Below are positions 8,057 to 16,679 of a stretch of 57,794 bases of DNA, piece by piece; the first letter of the stretch is position 1; the number at the start of each line of letters is the position of its first letter. Made by a program: the position numbers and the translations under genes. This DNA is from a virus. The stretch spans positions 1 to 57,794 of the IMG/VR virus record IMGVR_UViG_3300050821_010701; one strand, written 5' to 3'. The notes beneath the pieces were generated by a model. The model made no database searches. It saw only the letters and a list, made by a program, of their open reading frames with translations, and was not told where the DNA came from.

Positions 8057-8087
8057 CCCGCGCCCTCACCGGCGCGGGTTTTTATTT
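8057..8087 (+). terminator. Rho-independent terminator
   Basis: Perfect 8-bp stem CCCGCGCC (8057-8064) and GGCGCGGG (8071-8078) with a 6-nt loop, followed by TTTTTATTT. It ends the rightward early transcript 9 bp after the stop at 8048, and the convergent late operon ends within it. Confidence 0.9.
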
Positions 8088-8195
8088 CCGCTTCCGCCAC
8101 TCCCACCATTCCTGCAGCCCCGCCGCCAGCATGAGCAGCGCCACCACCCCGAGAAACGTGACGATCCACGGCAGCCAATAGAGCGTTTGGCTCAC
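8082..8195 (-). CDS. small single-pass membrane protein, 37 aa
   Basis: A GTG start overlaps the previous stop (GTGA at 8195-8192). The sequence begins MSQTLYWLPWIVTFLGVVAL and has one hydrophobic segment, then a Trp/Lys/Arg-rich tail (EWWEWRKRK). It is the last gene of the late transcript, after other small membrane proteins of the lysis region. A lysis accessory is possible but not shown. Confidence 0.55.
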   Translation of the reverse strand: MSQTLYWLPWIVTFLGVVALLMLAAGLQEWWEWRKRK

Positions 8196-8497
8196 GGATA
8201 TTCGCCATCAACACCGCTCCGACTTCCCCTCACATATCCCTCGCCGCGCCGAAGCTCGTCGTACCATTTCATGAGAAGGCTGATCTGCACCTCCTGGATG
8301 CCGACCTTCTTCAGGGTCTCGCCGAAGGTCTTGAACTCGGTCTTCATCTCGGCGAGCTGCTCGGTCAGCGCGCGCAGCGTGATCTCGATCGCGATCTCCT
8401 TAGCACCCCGCCGATACAGGAATCCGCCAGCGACCACCACGGCGCCGAGCAAAGTTAGGACATCACCGGCCCGGACGGTCCATTCGAAGGTAGGCAT
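8192..8497 (-). CDS. membrane-anchored coiled-coil protein, 101 aa
   Basis: One transmembrane segment (about residues 10-28, VLTLLGAVVVAGGFLYRR) is followed by a helical region (LTEQLAEMKTEFKTFGETLKK). A GAGGTAA ribosome-binding site precedes the ATG. The topology recalls small phage lysis or spanin-like accessory proteins, but there is no lipobox or signal peptide typical of spanins. Confidence 0.6.
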   Translation of the reverse strand: MPTFEWTVRAGDVLTLLGAVVVAGGFLYRRGAKEIAIEITLRALTEQLAEMKTEFKTFGETLKKVGIQEVQISLLMKWYDELRRGEGYVRGSRSGVDGEYP

Positions 8498-8553
8498 TGT
8501 TACCTCTAGCAGCCACGACAGATCGATGGCGGTGGTGGCGGATAAGGCGGGAG

Positions 8554-8567
8554 ATCAGGTACCTGAT
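8554..8567. repeat. 14-bp perfect palindrome
   Basis: ATCAGGTACCTGAT in the 72-bp gap between two membrane-protein genes, with partial extension on both sides (GAG/CTC). It could be an operator or a short RNA hairpin without a loop. No partner copy was seen. Confidence 0.4.
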
Positions 8568-8569
8568 TC

Positions 8570-8788
8570 TCACCCGATCCTTGGAAAGTGAACAGCGCCG
8601 CCGCCTCCAGACAGCAGCGTCAGCACGCCGATCAGACAAAGGATGAGGATAACGATCCAGACCGCCTGCTCGATGCGCTCGGGGATCGCCAGGAACATCT
8701 TCAACACGTAGAGCGCAAACCAGACAATGGCGCACAAGATAATGACGCCGATTAGGAGCCAGAGAATTCCGATTGCAAGTGCTATCAT
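8570..8788 (-). CDS. two-pass membrane protein, 72 aa
   Basis: Two hydrophobic stretches (residues about 2-28 and 43-61) are separated by a charged loop (FLAIPERIEQAV). The ATG overlaps the upstream stop (ATGA). Small size, two membrane segments and position in the lysis cluster would fit a holin or antiholin, but there is no sequence signature. Confidence 0.6.
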   Translation of the reverse strand: MIALAIGILWLLIGVIILCAIVWFALYVLKMFLAIPERIEQAVWIVILILCLIGVLTLLSGGGGAVHFPRIG

Positions 8789-9015
8789 GGTGTCCTTCCT
8801 TCGCGAGGATTGTCCTCGCCGTGCTTCAGCCCCTCGGCGTATTTCTGCTCGCCGGTCACCTTAACCAGCTCGTCCTTCATGCTGTTCGTTGCGAGATGCA
8901 CCAGCTCGATCCTGCGTCCGTTGCGCGCGCTCACCACGACGCCGACGGCGGAGCCAACCGCCGCAACCAGCGAAGAGACCGAAGTGATGACGGCAGCGAT
9001 CTCGATTCCGGTCAT
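8785..9015 (-). CDS. membrane protein, 76 aa
   Basis: The N-terminus MTGIEIAAVITSVSSLVAAV is a membrane segment; the remainder is basic and charged. It starts with an ATGA overlap on the holin-like gene and ends overlapping the two-pass membrane protein. Part of the lysis cluster by position. Confidence 0.6.
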   Translation of the reverse strand: MTGIEIAAVITSVSSLVAAVGSAVGVVVSARNGRRIELVHLATNSMKDELVKVTGEQKYAEGLKHGEDNPREGRTP

Positions 9016-9422
9016 GACGTCTTCCGCGTGAACCACATCTTTCCGAGGCCCATCACCGTCGGCGCGCCGAACAGAAAATAGATCACCGATTGCGCCCAGC
9101 TCGCGACCTGCCCGGACACCTCGTCGGTCGAGCCCCAGCCGAGCATCTTGTCCCAGACGATCACCTTCCACTCGAACCCGACGATCGGGATCGCCATAGC
9201 GACCAAGAGGATGGTGAGCAGCTTGTTGCTCGCGATGATGCCGAGCCGCGTGGTGTTCTCGTGCTCCTGTTGGGCCGCCGCCTGTACGAGCTTCACCGCG
9301 ACATCGCGGTCCCCACCGATCTTGGCCTGTGTGATCTGCACTTTGGCATTGAAGAACGCCGTGGTGATCGAGGAGACCAACGACGACAGGCCGGGGATGA
9401 GCGCGAGCAGTGCGGCGAACAT
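9012..9422 (-). CDS. holin-like protein (three membrane segments, GTA-holin type)
   Basis: 136 residues. An N-terminal hydrophobic segment (MFAALLALIPGLSSLVSSI) is followed by a charged helix with repeated Gln/Glu, then a pair of hydrophobic segments (LLTILLVAMAIPIVGF and SVIYFLFGAPTVMGLG). This order resembles the three-segment holins described for gene transfer agents. A strong GGAGG five bases upstream decides the start at 9422; longer in-frame extension is unlikely. Directly downstream of the endolysin group. Confidence 0.6.
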   Translation of the reverse strand: MFAALLALIPGLSSLVSSITTAFFNAKVQITQAKIGGDRDVAVKLVQAAAQQEHENTTRLGIIASNKLLTILLVAMAIPIVGFEWKVIVWDKMLGWGSTDEVSGQVASWAQSVIYFLFGAPTVMGLGKMWFTRKTS

Positions 9423-9424
9423 GG

Positions 9425-9697
9425 TTACCTCCCCGGCCTGCCGGGTGTCATGGTGTCGGTCAGATGCCCGTCGTTGTCCTGCGTGGACCGGCGGCGGCGG
9501 CAATATTCGGTGGCGACGCCTTGCGCAAACAGGATACCGCACAACGTATATTGCTGTCGGGTCGGCATGGTACCGGTCGCGAGCGGCGACCAATCGAAAG
9601 AGACCGCCACCGCACCGACCAACGACATGAACACCTGAAGCCTAGCGAGGAAGATGACCTCGCTATCCTTGAAAAACTTGACGATCCTGTTCCACAT
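9425..9697 (-). CDS. unknown protein with one membrane segment, 90 aa
   Basis: Starts MWNRIVKFFKDSEVIFLARL, includes a hydrophobic segment near 22-38 and ends in an Arg-rich tail (EYCRRRRSTQ) and a polar segment. The ATG lies across the preceding stop (TGATG). Probably a lysis accessory, on position only. Confidence 0.55.
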   Translation of the reverse strand: MWNRIVKFFKDSEVIFLARLQVFMSLVGAVAVSFDWSPLATGTMPTRQQYTLCGILFAQGVATEYCRRRRSTQDNDGHLTDTMTPGRPGR

Positions 9698-9846
9698 CAG
9701 AGCTTCGCCTTCAGCGCAGCGACCTGCGCTTCCAACCTCTTGGCGTAATTCTCCGTGCCGGTCGCCATCATCACGACGTTGTCCTTGGTGAACCAGCACA
9801 GCGCGTAACCGAACACGATGCAAAGAGAGCCGAGAAAAATATCCAT
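9697..9846 (-). CDS. small membrane protein with a short coiled coil, 49 aa
   Basis: Starts MDIFLGSLCIVFGYALCWF, a single membrane segment. The C-terminus (YAKRLEAQVAALKAKL) is a heptad-like helix. Two bases after the endolysin stop and overlapping the next start. The shape recalls small i-spanin-like proteins, but it is too short to assign. Confidence 0.55.
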   Translation of the reverse strand: MDIFLGSLCIVFGYALCWFTKDNVVMMATGTENYAKRLEAQVAALKAKL

Positions 9847-9848
9847 AG

Positions 9849-10493
9849 CTATGTCCTTCTGAAGATGGAGCCGAGAATGGAGATGATCGAGGCAATCACC
9901 GATTTCTTGCTCGGCACAGGAGACGGTGTGGGTAGGGTCACGGGCGGCCCGCCCGGCGGAGCAGGGAAAGCGATAGACGGAGGCCGCGTCGGTGCTTGCG
10001 GCATCGGCCTGTCGACCGTTGTGACATGTGCGCCAGCCAACCGCAGCGCCTGCTGCACCTGACCTACATACATTAGCCGCTCGGCTTGGCGCCGCCGCGT
10101 TAGACCATCCATCTGGCGACCACCGGCGTGGTCGTACATCAACAGCGTACTCATCGCAGCGGTTGGATTTCCCGCGTTGATCTTGGTCGCGATGGAAGAA
10201 TGCCCGAGCGCTCCTGTATTGAAATCAAACGACACCAACGCATCGAACTGGCATTGGACAATCGGGATGGTGATGTGGGCCGTTACGTTGCGCTCAACGG
10301 CGGCGAGATCGGCGGCGAGGATGCTGTCACACTCCGCATCCGTGATGGTCTGGCCATGATAGACCGGTGGTGGTCCGGCAGCCGACGTATGGCCGTAGCC
10401 GATCGTCAGAACGCCAGTGCCATCATCGTAGGTATGAAGGAACTTGCCTTCAAAGGCTTCGATAAAGCTGCGGCCGTCTGCCGATGTCTTCAT
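9849..10493 (-). CDS. endolysin, GH24 lysozyme
   Basis: 214 residues. The N-terminal 150 residues carry the T4-type lysozyme pattern: catalytic Glu in FIEAFEGKF (residue about 14), then YDDGTGVLTIGYGHTS with the Asp/Thr part of the E-D-T triad. FDALVSFDFNTG follows, as in GH24 enzymes. A Pro-rich linker leads to a hydrophobic C-terminus (VIASIISILGSIF) that could tether it to the membrane; this end is unusual. No signal peptide. There is no Shine-Dalgarno: a GTGAG dyad ends only 3 bp before the ATG, so the message may be very short-leadered. Confidence 0.85.
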   Translation of the reverse strand: MKTSADGRSFIEAFEGKFLHTYDDGTGVLTIGYGHTSAAGPPPVYHGQTITDAECDSILAADLAAVERNVTAHITIPIVQCQFDALVSFDFNTGALGHSSIATKINAGNPTAAMSTLLMYDHAGGRQMDGLTRRRQAERLMYVGQVQQALRLAGAHVTTVDRPMPQAPTRPPSIAFPAPPGGPPVTLPTPSPVPSKKSVIASIISILGSIFRRT

Positions 10494-10496
10494 GAT

Positions 10497-10512
10497 GCGA
10501 GTATTATCTCAC
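10497..10512. promoter_or_regulatory. GTGAG-N6-CTCAC dyad before the endolysin
   Basis: Plus-strand GCGAG, TATTAT, CTCAC: one mismatch from the perfect dyad. It ends 3 bp from the endolysin ATG. The minus strand of the spacer contains a -10-like GATAAT. Confidence 0.55.
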
Positions 10513-10526
10513 ATCAAACGCCTTGG

Positions 10527-12149
10527 CTATGGGCCTACGAAAGGATACGGCCCCTGCATGAACGGGCGCAGCATCCCCGCGCCGCGCCCCACGTCGGAGA
10601 TGGCCGAGCGGACGCCGGTAGTCGGACGCACGTAGCGGTTCAACAAGGCCATCGACGGCCGCAGATACGGCGTCGACGCCGCGCCAATGCCTGCGAGAAC
10701 CTTCGGGCTGAGATAGCCCAGACCTCCGCCTGCAGCGATGCTGGCCATGAGCCGCCCAGGCGTGCCAGAGTCCGGGACCTTGCTCGGCAACACCTTCTGT
10801 CCGGCCTCGGCAAAATCCTGCATCAGGGCATCACCACGGGCGAACGAGCCATGGCGGACCGTTCGGTCACCGCGCTTCACCGCACTCAGCAATTGCGAGG
10901 GCATGAAGACCCCGGCGCCAGTGGTGTTGGCGGCGGCATCCTGCATCCGCGCAAACATCGCCCAACCATAGTTCATGTTCGCCAGTTCATTGGCATGGGC
11001 TGGGTTGGATCGCTCCAGATTGGAGCGCATCGCCTGCACGACATTGCGGAGCGCATAGCCCATATCGCGCTGCGCCGCATCCGAGGAAGCGCCATAGCGG
11101 GAGCCGAGGTTGGTGAGTTCACTCTCGATCTTCTTGAACATGGTGCCATTGATCGGTGCTGGCGGTCCGAGCTTGGCGGCCAGGATACGCTCGAACTGGT
11201 CAATCTGCGGCTGCGGCAGTAACTGCACCTCGTTCTGCCAGATATGATTTAGGTCGTTGGCATACTGCCGGTCGGGGATGAACTGCAGACGCGGTTTGAG
11301 CGTGTCGTAGGCCGCGCCGAGCTTTTGCTCGACCTCGGCAACCATCTCATGTCCGGCGGGCGTGCCACGTTCGAGTCGCTCACCAATTGGTTCGAGCGCC
11401 TGATTGGCCACCGCCTTGTTGAATGATTCGACCGAGCGGCGGCGACCAGAGTTGATGAAGTCGCCAAGGATCGGCACCGAGGAGAGCTTGTCTTCAACAC
11501 CCTTGGCGAAGCCGCCGATGAGCTGGCCGGGCGTCATCTGCGTCACCCCGGCATCTGCAAGCGCCTGTTGCGCCGGGGCAAGCTGCGGTTTGAGCGTGCG
11601 CGCGGCGAGCGGGCCTGCGATAAGCGCGCCAGCGGTGCGCGCCGGACCTTCAAGGCCGGTATCCTCCGCTGCTTCTCCGGCCGCTTCCGAGCCAGCACCG
11701 CTTCCTACGGCCATCAGCCATTTCCGAAGCAACCCACCGGGACCGAAATAGCTCGCGGGGTTGCCGAGAAATTCGCCGATTGTGCCGGTGTAGCCCGGCT
11801 TCGGGTCCTCGATCCCGGTGCCGTGCGCGATCTGCGCACCATACGGCGCTTCCGGCTTTGGCCTCTCGCCGAGGCCGAGATCGGCCATCAGATTCCCAGC
11901 GTGATGCGACGGGCCGAACGGCCCCATCGCCGCTTCGCCGAGATCACCGATAAACCCGGCGAGGCCGCGCCCGAGACCTTTCGCGCCTTTCTCCGTCTGC
12001 GACATCTCCGGTGAGCCAACAGGATGGATAGAGATACCCGCTGTTTTTGTGGCTGCAAACTCAGCCGGGTCAAAACCGCCCGCCGCTGGCGGCGGTGCGG
12101 CCTGCGCCTTGAAGGCAGAGAACTCGGCCGGATCAAAGGTGTCCGCCAT
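10527..12149 (-). CDS. putative DNA-ejection (internal virion) protein, 540 aa
   Basis: The N-terminus has two copies of a FDPAEFxAxK repeat (residues 5-14 and 25-34), a feature often seen in ejection proteins of short-tailed phages, followed by Gly/Ala-rich predicted membrane-interacting stretches (LIAGPLAARTL, AGIGAASTP) and long helical segments. It lies directly after the 1000-residue protein and before the lysis cluster, which is the usual place of ejection genes. TGATG overlap links it to the preceding gene. Function is from context and composition. Confidence 0.55.
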   Translation of the reverse strand: MADTFDPAEFSAFKAQAAPPPAAGGFDPAEFAATKTAGISIHPVGSPEMSQTEKGAKGLGRGLAGFIGDLGEAAMGPFGPSHHAGNLMADLGLGERPKPEAPYGAQIAHGTGIEDPKPGYTGTIGEFLGNPASYFGPGGLLRKWLMAVGSGAGSEAAGEAAEDTGLEGPARTAGALIAGPLAARTLKPQLAPAQQALADAGVTQMTPGQLIGGFAKGVEDKLSSVPILGDFINSGRRRSVESFNKAVANQALEPIGERLERGTPAGHEMVAEVEQKLGAAYDTLKPRLQFIPDRQYANDLNHIWQNEVQLLPQPQIDQFERILAAKLGPPAPINGTMFKKIESELTNLGSRYGASSDAAQRDMGYALRNVVQAMRSNLERSNPAHANELANMNYGWAMFARMQDAAANTTGAGVFMPSQLLSAVKRGDRTVRHGSFARGDALMQDFAEAGQKVLPSKVPDSGTPGRLMASIAAGGGLGYLSPKVLAGIGAASTPYLRPSMALLNRYVRPTTGVRSAISDVGRGAGMLRPFMQGPYPFVGP

Positions 12150-15100
12150 CAGTAGCCCTCCTGATGCAGCTTGGTGTAGGCGTCGGCCTTCGACAGGCCG
12201 CTCGCGGTCAATTGCCCGAACCGTGTCGCAGCATCAGGCCTCGCAGCAGGCGCCGCCGCCGCAGGCGCGGCCGAACCATCGGGCCTGATATTGATTCCGT
12301 TGATGCGATCAAACACCTCCCGCGTGCGCGGCTTGATAAAATCCTGCGGCGCGTGGTTGGTTCGCATGCCGTCGTTGTATTGCTCGGTGAGCGAGTTGAG
12401 CCGACCCTGGATCAGCTTGGTCACCTCCTGCAATTTGGCCTTCGTTACGCTGGCCGGGTTGGCCGGACTGAACTTTTCTTCCCAGGCAGCGCGATCGGCA
12501 AGCGCGCTGTTGGTCCCAGCGAAGACCTTCGCGCCCTCGTCGCCGACCGCCTTGCGCGCGACCTCGTAGGCCCCGAGCTTGTCCTGAATTTCCTTTTTGC
12601 CGTAGCCATGCTCGGCCAGATAGTTTTTCACCTCGTTCCATGTGGTGAACTGGCCAAGGTTCAATTCCTGCGACAGACGAAACAACTCGTCGGCGTGTTG
12701 GCCAAAGGTGTTCATGGCGGCGATGTTCTGACCGCCGCCGCCCTGGGTGCCAACCGCGAAGAAATTTTGCACCCGCGATCGGCGCGAGAATGCCCCCTCA
12801 TCCGCAGCCGGGTCATACTCGTTGACCTTGTCCATGATGTAGCGGTTGTAGGCGTTGTTGCGGGTGAGCGGCAGGAATCGCTGCCTGCCTTCGGCAATCG
12901 CGCGCACCTTGTTGGCGTCGGATGGCTTCATCCCGGTGAGAGCATCAGGGTTGACGTCAGCCGGTGGCGGAGTCTTTCCGGCCGCATCAGATGCAAACGT
13001 GCCGGTCGAGAGGTTGAATCCTTGGCCTTCCGTCGGCGTCGCGTTTGGCGGCATCGTTGTATCGCTGACCACAGTAGTGCCGGTCGCTGTAGGCGGTGGC
13101 GTCGATACACCCGGCGCGGATGCCGCAGGCGCATTAGGATCAACCGGAGGCACATTGGTCGGCGGCGTATGCTTGATGATCTCATAATCGCCGGTCTGCG
13201 GATTGCGCTTGGCCATGATCGGACGACCATAATCGTCCTGGCCAACCTGCACCGGTTTGAGCCCTTCCATCTTCTGCTTTTCTACGGCCAGCTCATTCGA
13301 CGCCTTCTGGTAGGGCGTCATCTTGGTATATTGATCCTCGTGGAACTTCGCCTCCTGCGCCAGACGCTTCGCCGCCTGCGCAATGGTTTCATCCTTCTGG
13401 CTTGCGGCACGCTGCTCTTCGAGTGTCTTCACGCCCTGCAGACCGCCACGGCCGATATTGACCAGCGGGAACGGCGAGGTGCCCCCGGCAATGCCGAGGC
13501 CCGCCGCCATTAGCGCCATCCACGGCGATTTGGCAAAATCCGACGTGCCGTCCGGAGCCTCGGTAGAGGCCTGTGAGGCATTGTTCACATCATTCGACGT
13601 CGCAGAAGGGATGGCGGGGGGCGCCGCACCAGCGGGGCTTGCGCTGTCATCTGCGGCCATCACAGGCACCGTCTGTCGTGGGTTTCCTTCGCGCTCGGCT
13701 TGGACTTCCTCTGCTGACGGCATTCGGATTGGATTGAAATCTGACCCGGCCGGATATTTCTCCGCATCGAGCGGCGAAGAAGGCGGGATCGCCGTGACCG
13801 GTCCGACGCTGGTCATCGCCGGGAAGCGATCGTTGAAGTCGGGAGTCCCGCCTTCGGCGTAGCCGGGCTCAACCTTACGACTCGGCTCATATGGCATAGG
13901 TCTTGGCCTGAGTTCGGGCGGGATGAATGAGTCAAGCTCTGTTCTAGTAGCTGTATCGAAGTCCGGATATGCCGTGATTTTTTCGTCGGGGTTAACATCA
14001 CCACCACGGACATACCGGATCGCGCCGCCGCGCTTGGCAAACATCATCGCGATCTTCGCGACGTCGGCTCCCATCTTGAGCGCATCACCGGCGCCGCCGC
14101 CCTGCTGCCCCGAGGCGGCGGGTGGGTTAAGATTGAGCTGCGGGATGTTCGGCCGAATCGGTGTGAGTGGTTCGTTCGGCACAATCGAGGGAGAGTCCTC
14201 GATCGGCGTGTCGGGGACACCGCCTTGCGCAAAGCCATAATCGGAATTCGGACCCGTGCCTCCGACAAGGCCAGGAAGAGGATTGGCCGCGCTACCGCCG
14301 TAGGCGTCTCCCGTGAGTGGACTGCCGCCACCATAGGACGCGCCCTTGTTGCCATTGAACGCCCCTGCCGCTCCGGCGGCACCAACCCCGGCGGTGCCGA
14401 GGCCCAAGATTTGCGAGAGCATGCTCGGCGTTGGGCCGGTCGTCGTGCCCTGGCCGGTCGTGGTACCGCCGAGGCCGGGTGCGAGCGCGCCGGTAATCCC
14501 GGCATTGAACTGCGCGGTCTGGAACGGATAGGCGAGCCGGGCGAGCGTGTTCTGATACGGCGCATTGAGCTGCGCCTGCGAGAGTTGTTGCTGCAGGCCG
14601 CCGGTGCCAAGCTGCGCCTGCGCGCCCTGCAGCGCCGCGTTCTGCGCCTGCGAGCCAAGACCGGCGGTGCCATAGCCAGCGGACTGAGCCTGCTGCACCG
14701 CGTTGTTGTAGAGACCAGAGAGCGTCTGCCCTGCGGCAAGGCCCTGCTGCTTGGCGAGTTCGGATTGGCCGACCGCGATACGGTCGGCACCGACGCCGCC
14801 TGCAGCCTGCGTGAGTTGTCCGGTCGCCTGCGATTGCTGCTGGCCGAAGACGTCTTGCAATCCGGCCATGACGTTCGCGGCATACGGATTCAGGAATGAC
14901 TGCGCGCCCTGCGGCGAGAAGTAGTTGGCGGCCTGGTTGATGTAGGGCTGCGCCATGCCCTGCGCGTTATTGACGTTATGAAACGCAGAGAGCTGATCCT
15001 GCGAGAAGCCCGCGACCGGCGCGACCGGCTGCGCGAACGGAGTCTGCGCCGCCGACTGGCCCTGCTGCAGGGCATTCTGGATATAGCCCGAGCCTGCGGG

Positions 15101-15151
15101 ATTATAGGTCTGCGCCTGTTGCGTGGTGGTGGTATTAGAACCCTTGCCCAT
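12149..15151 (-). CDS. large putative ejection/internal virion protein, 1000 aa
   Basis: The N-terminal 230 residues are Gln/Ala/Gly-rich with repeated 'QLGTGGLQQQLSQAQ'-like segments. The middle is Pro/Ser/Thr-rich and looks disordered, and the C-terminal 300 residues are helical and charged (a domain from about 760 on). There are no enzymatic motifs. Size, composition and position between the acetyltransferase-like gene and the 540-residue protein suit an ejection protein of a short-tailed phage. The start ATG has no strong ribosome-binding site and lies one base after the previous stop. Being Gln-rich, it could form extended structures inside the capsid. Confidence 0.5.
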   Translation of the reverse strand: MGKGSNTTTTQQAQTYNPAGSGYIQNALQQGQSAAQTPFAQPVAPVAGFSQDQLSAFHNVNNAQGMAQPYINQAANYFSPQGAQSFLNPYAANVMAGLQDVFGQQQSQATGQLTQAAGGVGADRIAVGQSELAKQQGLAAGQTLSGLYNNAVQQAQSAGYGTAGLGSQAQNAALQGAQAQLGTGGLQQQLSQAQLNAPYQNTLARLAYPFQTAQFNAGITGALAPGLGGTTTGQGTTTGPTPSMLSQILGLGTAGVGAAGAAGAFNGNKGASYGGGSPLTGDAYGGSAANPLPGLVGGTGPNSDYGFAQGGVPDTPIEDSPSIVPNEPLTPIRPNIPQLNLNPPAASGQQGGGAGDALKMGADVAKIAMMFAKRGGAIRYVRGGDVNPDEKITAYPDFDTATRTELDSFIPPELRPRPMPYEPSRKVEPGYAEGGTPDFNDRFPAMTSVGPVTAIPPSSPLDAEKYPAGSDFNPIRMPSAEEVQAEREGNPRQTVPVMAADDSASPAGAAPPAIPSATSNDVNNASQASTEAPDGTSDFAKSPWMALMAAGLGIAGGTSPFPLVNIGRGGLQGVKTLEEQRAASQKDETIAQAAKRLAQEAKFHEDQYTKMTPYQKASNELAVEKQKMEGLKPVQVGQDDYGRPIMAKRNPQTGDYEIIKHTPPTNVPPVDPNAPAASAPGVSTPPPTATGTTVVSDTTMPPNATPTEGQGFNLSTGTFASDAAGKTPPPADVNPDALTGMKPSDANKVRAIAEGRQRFLPLTRNNAYNRYIMDKVNEYDPAADEGAFSRRSRVQNFFAVGTQGGGGQNIAAMNTFGQHADELFRLSQELNLGQFTTWNEVKNYLAEHGYGKKEIQDKLGAYEVARKAVGDEGAKVFAGTNSALADRAAWEEKFSPANPASVTKAKLQEVTKLIQGRLNSLTEQYNDGMRTNHAPQDFIKPRTREVFDRINGINIRPDGSAAPAAAAPAARPDAATRFGQLTASGLSKADAYTKLHQEGY

Positions 15152-15152
15152 G

Positions 15153-15671
15153 TCAGCTACTCACCGCCGCAATTTGAAACGGCAGCGAGCCCTTCGGGCC
15201 GAGGAAAAAGAATTCGCCGATCTTGGTGAAAGAGCGCCGGTACAGACGGCATTTTGCCTCGGTGCGCGCGTTCGACATGATGCCGGTGACGAGCGGCAGG
15301 TTGGTCACCTCGACCTGGTGGCGCATCCATTCATGCAGCGCATGCGCGTGACCCGGCGGCCTGCGGCACTCCGGGTCGGTGAAGACGATGAACTCCTCGA
15401 TGTGTTTGTGGCGCGTGTACCAGTATTCGCCGAGCACCACGAAGACGAGGCCTTCCAGAGCGCCGACCGGACCGATCACGCCGATCGCACCGCGCAGGCC
15501 GTTGTCCCACTCCGGAATCATCTCCGGGTGCAGTGCGCGGTTGATGAACCAGTCGACCTTTTCGGGAGCGAGCGGGAAGAGTCCGTTCTCGCGGTGGCCC
15601 TGCAAAAAGAGCCGCCAGATTTCGGTGTGGTCTTCCGGCTTTGCGACGCGGACCACGGATGGACAGGTCAT
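15153..15671 (-). CDS. GNAT-like acetyltransferase fold protein in the virion gene block
   Basis: 172 residues. The layout (VRVAKPEDHTEIWRLF, then GAIGVIGPVGALEGLVFVVLGE, then HIEEFIVFTDPECRRPPGHA, then a final F-F strand) matches the beta-alpha order of GNAT folds. The acetyl-CoA 'Q/RxxGxG/A' loop is replaced by CRRPPGHA, so activity is uncertain. Proteins of this fold occur near internal virion genes of T7-like phages. It is placed directly upstream of the 1000-residue protein. Confidence 0.6.
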   Translation of the reverse strand: MTCPSVVRVAKPEDHTEIWRLFLQGHRENGLFPLAPEKVDWFINRALHPEMIPEWDNGLRGAIGVIGPVGALEGLVFVVLGEYWYTRHKHIEEFIVFTDPECRRPPGHAHALHEWMRHQVEVTNLPLVTGIMSNARTEAKCRLYRRSFTKIGEFFFLGPKGSLPFQIAAVSS

Positions 15672-15672
15672 G

Positions 15673-16308
15673 TCAGTCCTTTCGCGGCGGCTTCAGTTTG
15701 CGCAGCGTCTTGACGTGGTTCTTGCGTGTCTCGACCACCCACTGGTCGAGCGCCTTGTGGCCATGGTCGAGATCGCCGAACCTCTCGATGATTTTGTGCG
15801 GCGGGATCACGATCTCGCCACCGGCGGCGACGATCGGCGTCGGCTTGCCGTGGCCCTCATGACCCCCTTCGGCAAACTTCGGTGCCTTCGCTGCCAGATT
15901 GAGATGCGGGATATGTGCGCCGGTGCCCTTGAGCGCAGTCGGGCCGGAGCCATAGGGTCCCATCTTGAACATCTTGTTTACGATGTTCGCCCCAGCGAGG
16001 CTGTTGCCCTGACCCAAGGCGGCGACATGATCGGCGGGCAGAACGTAGGCCCCGCCGGAGACCGAGATCGGCAGCTTATCGGTCCGGCCAGGGACCGAGG
16101 AGTGCAGAAAACCCTCGTGGAATAGCTGCCGCGAGGCGTAGCGCTCGCCGAGCGGCGGGGCGAAGCCACCCCCCGCCATGTGCGCCCCATACTTCCGGGC
16201 GTTGGAAAGTGCCGCCGCCACCGCCTGGTTTTGGGGGTGGCCAGCATGCACCATTTCCGATATATTTTGGCTTACGGCAGCGCGACTGCCGGATTTGATC
16301 AGCGGCAT
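15673..16308 (-). CDS. virion-block protein with VLPADH/GEIVIPP segments, 211 aa
   Basis: Contains [20 protein letters not shown] near residue 85 and [18 protein letters not shown] near 170, segments I associate with short-tailed phage structural clusters, in a His/Gly-rich background. No enzymatic motif. It is the first gene after a dyad (16315) that lies 6 bp before the ATG. Divergent from a plus-strand membrane gene. Exact virion role unknown. Confidence 0.55.
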   Translation of the reverse strand: MPLIKSGSRAAVSQNISEMVHAGHPQNQAVAAALSNARKYGAHMAGGGFAPPLGERYASRQLFHEGFLHSSVPGRTDKLPISVSGGAYVLPADHVAALGQGNSLAGANIVNKMFKMGPYGSGPTALKGTGAHIPHLNLAAKAPKFAEGGHEGHGKPTPIVAAGGEIVIPPHKIIERFGDLDHGHKALDQWVVETRKNHVKTLRKLKPPRKD

Positions 16309-16314
16309 AATGCC

Positions 16315-16330
16315 GTGAGTTTATTCTCAT
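16315..16330. promoter_or_regulatory. GTGAG-N6-CTCAT dyad between divergent genes
   Basis: GTGAG, TTTATT, CTCAT; one mismatch. It lies 6 bp from the leftward start at 16308 and 31 bp from the rightward start at 16362, so it may control both. The GGCAT/ATGCC mini-palindrome (16304-16314) directly abuts it. Confidence 0.55.
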
Positions 16331-16361
16331 ACCTTAGACAATTCAACTGGGAGCCGTTTCA

Positions 16362-16679
16362 ATGATTCTTCTCGTTATCATTGCCGCTGCCTTCATCCTC
16401 ACCGCCATGACCCTGTTGGCTGTCGCTTACTGGGTGATATTTGATCTGCCTGATGAAAACACCATGCGCAGCAGAATCACTCGCGGGCTAGATCGCCTCC
16501 GTCGTTTCCGCGAGCTTCCGCCGGAATTGCAATTCATCCGCCTCACCATGGGACGGTTCGGCACCACCCGGACGCGGCTATGGGCAATTGAATTTTTGCG
16601 CCAGCAAAAGATTCAAGAAATGGCCGATACAGGAGCCTTTGGGCGTCCTCCTTCGATTAAGCCGCCCGGATCATGGTGA
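16362..16679 (+). CDS. plus-strand membrane protein within the late block, 105 aa
   Basis: A lone gene facing against the late operon. The first 27 residues are a strong membrane segment (MILLVIIAAAFILTAMTLLA then VAYWVIF); the cytosolic part is basic and helical (SRITRGLDRLRRFRELPPEL). GGGAG lies 8 bases before the ATG. Its last 23 bp overlap the tail-fibre gene tail to tail. Its own orientation and the shared dyad suggest separate control, as for a moron or a superinfection-exclusion gene; that role is speculation. Confidence 0.6.
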   Translation: MILLVIIAAAFILTAMTLLAVAYWVIFDLPDENTMRSRITRGLDRLRRFRELPPELQFIRLTMGRFGTTRTRLWAIEFLRQQKIQEMADTGAFGRPPSIKPPGSW

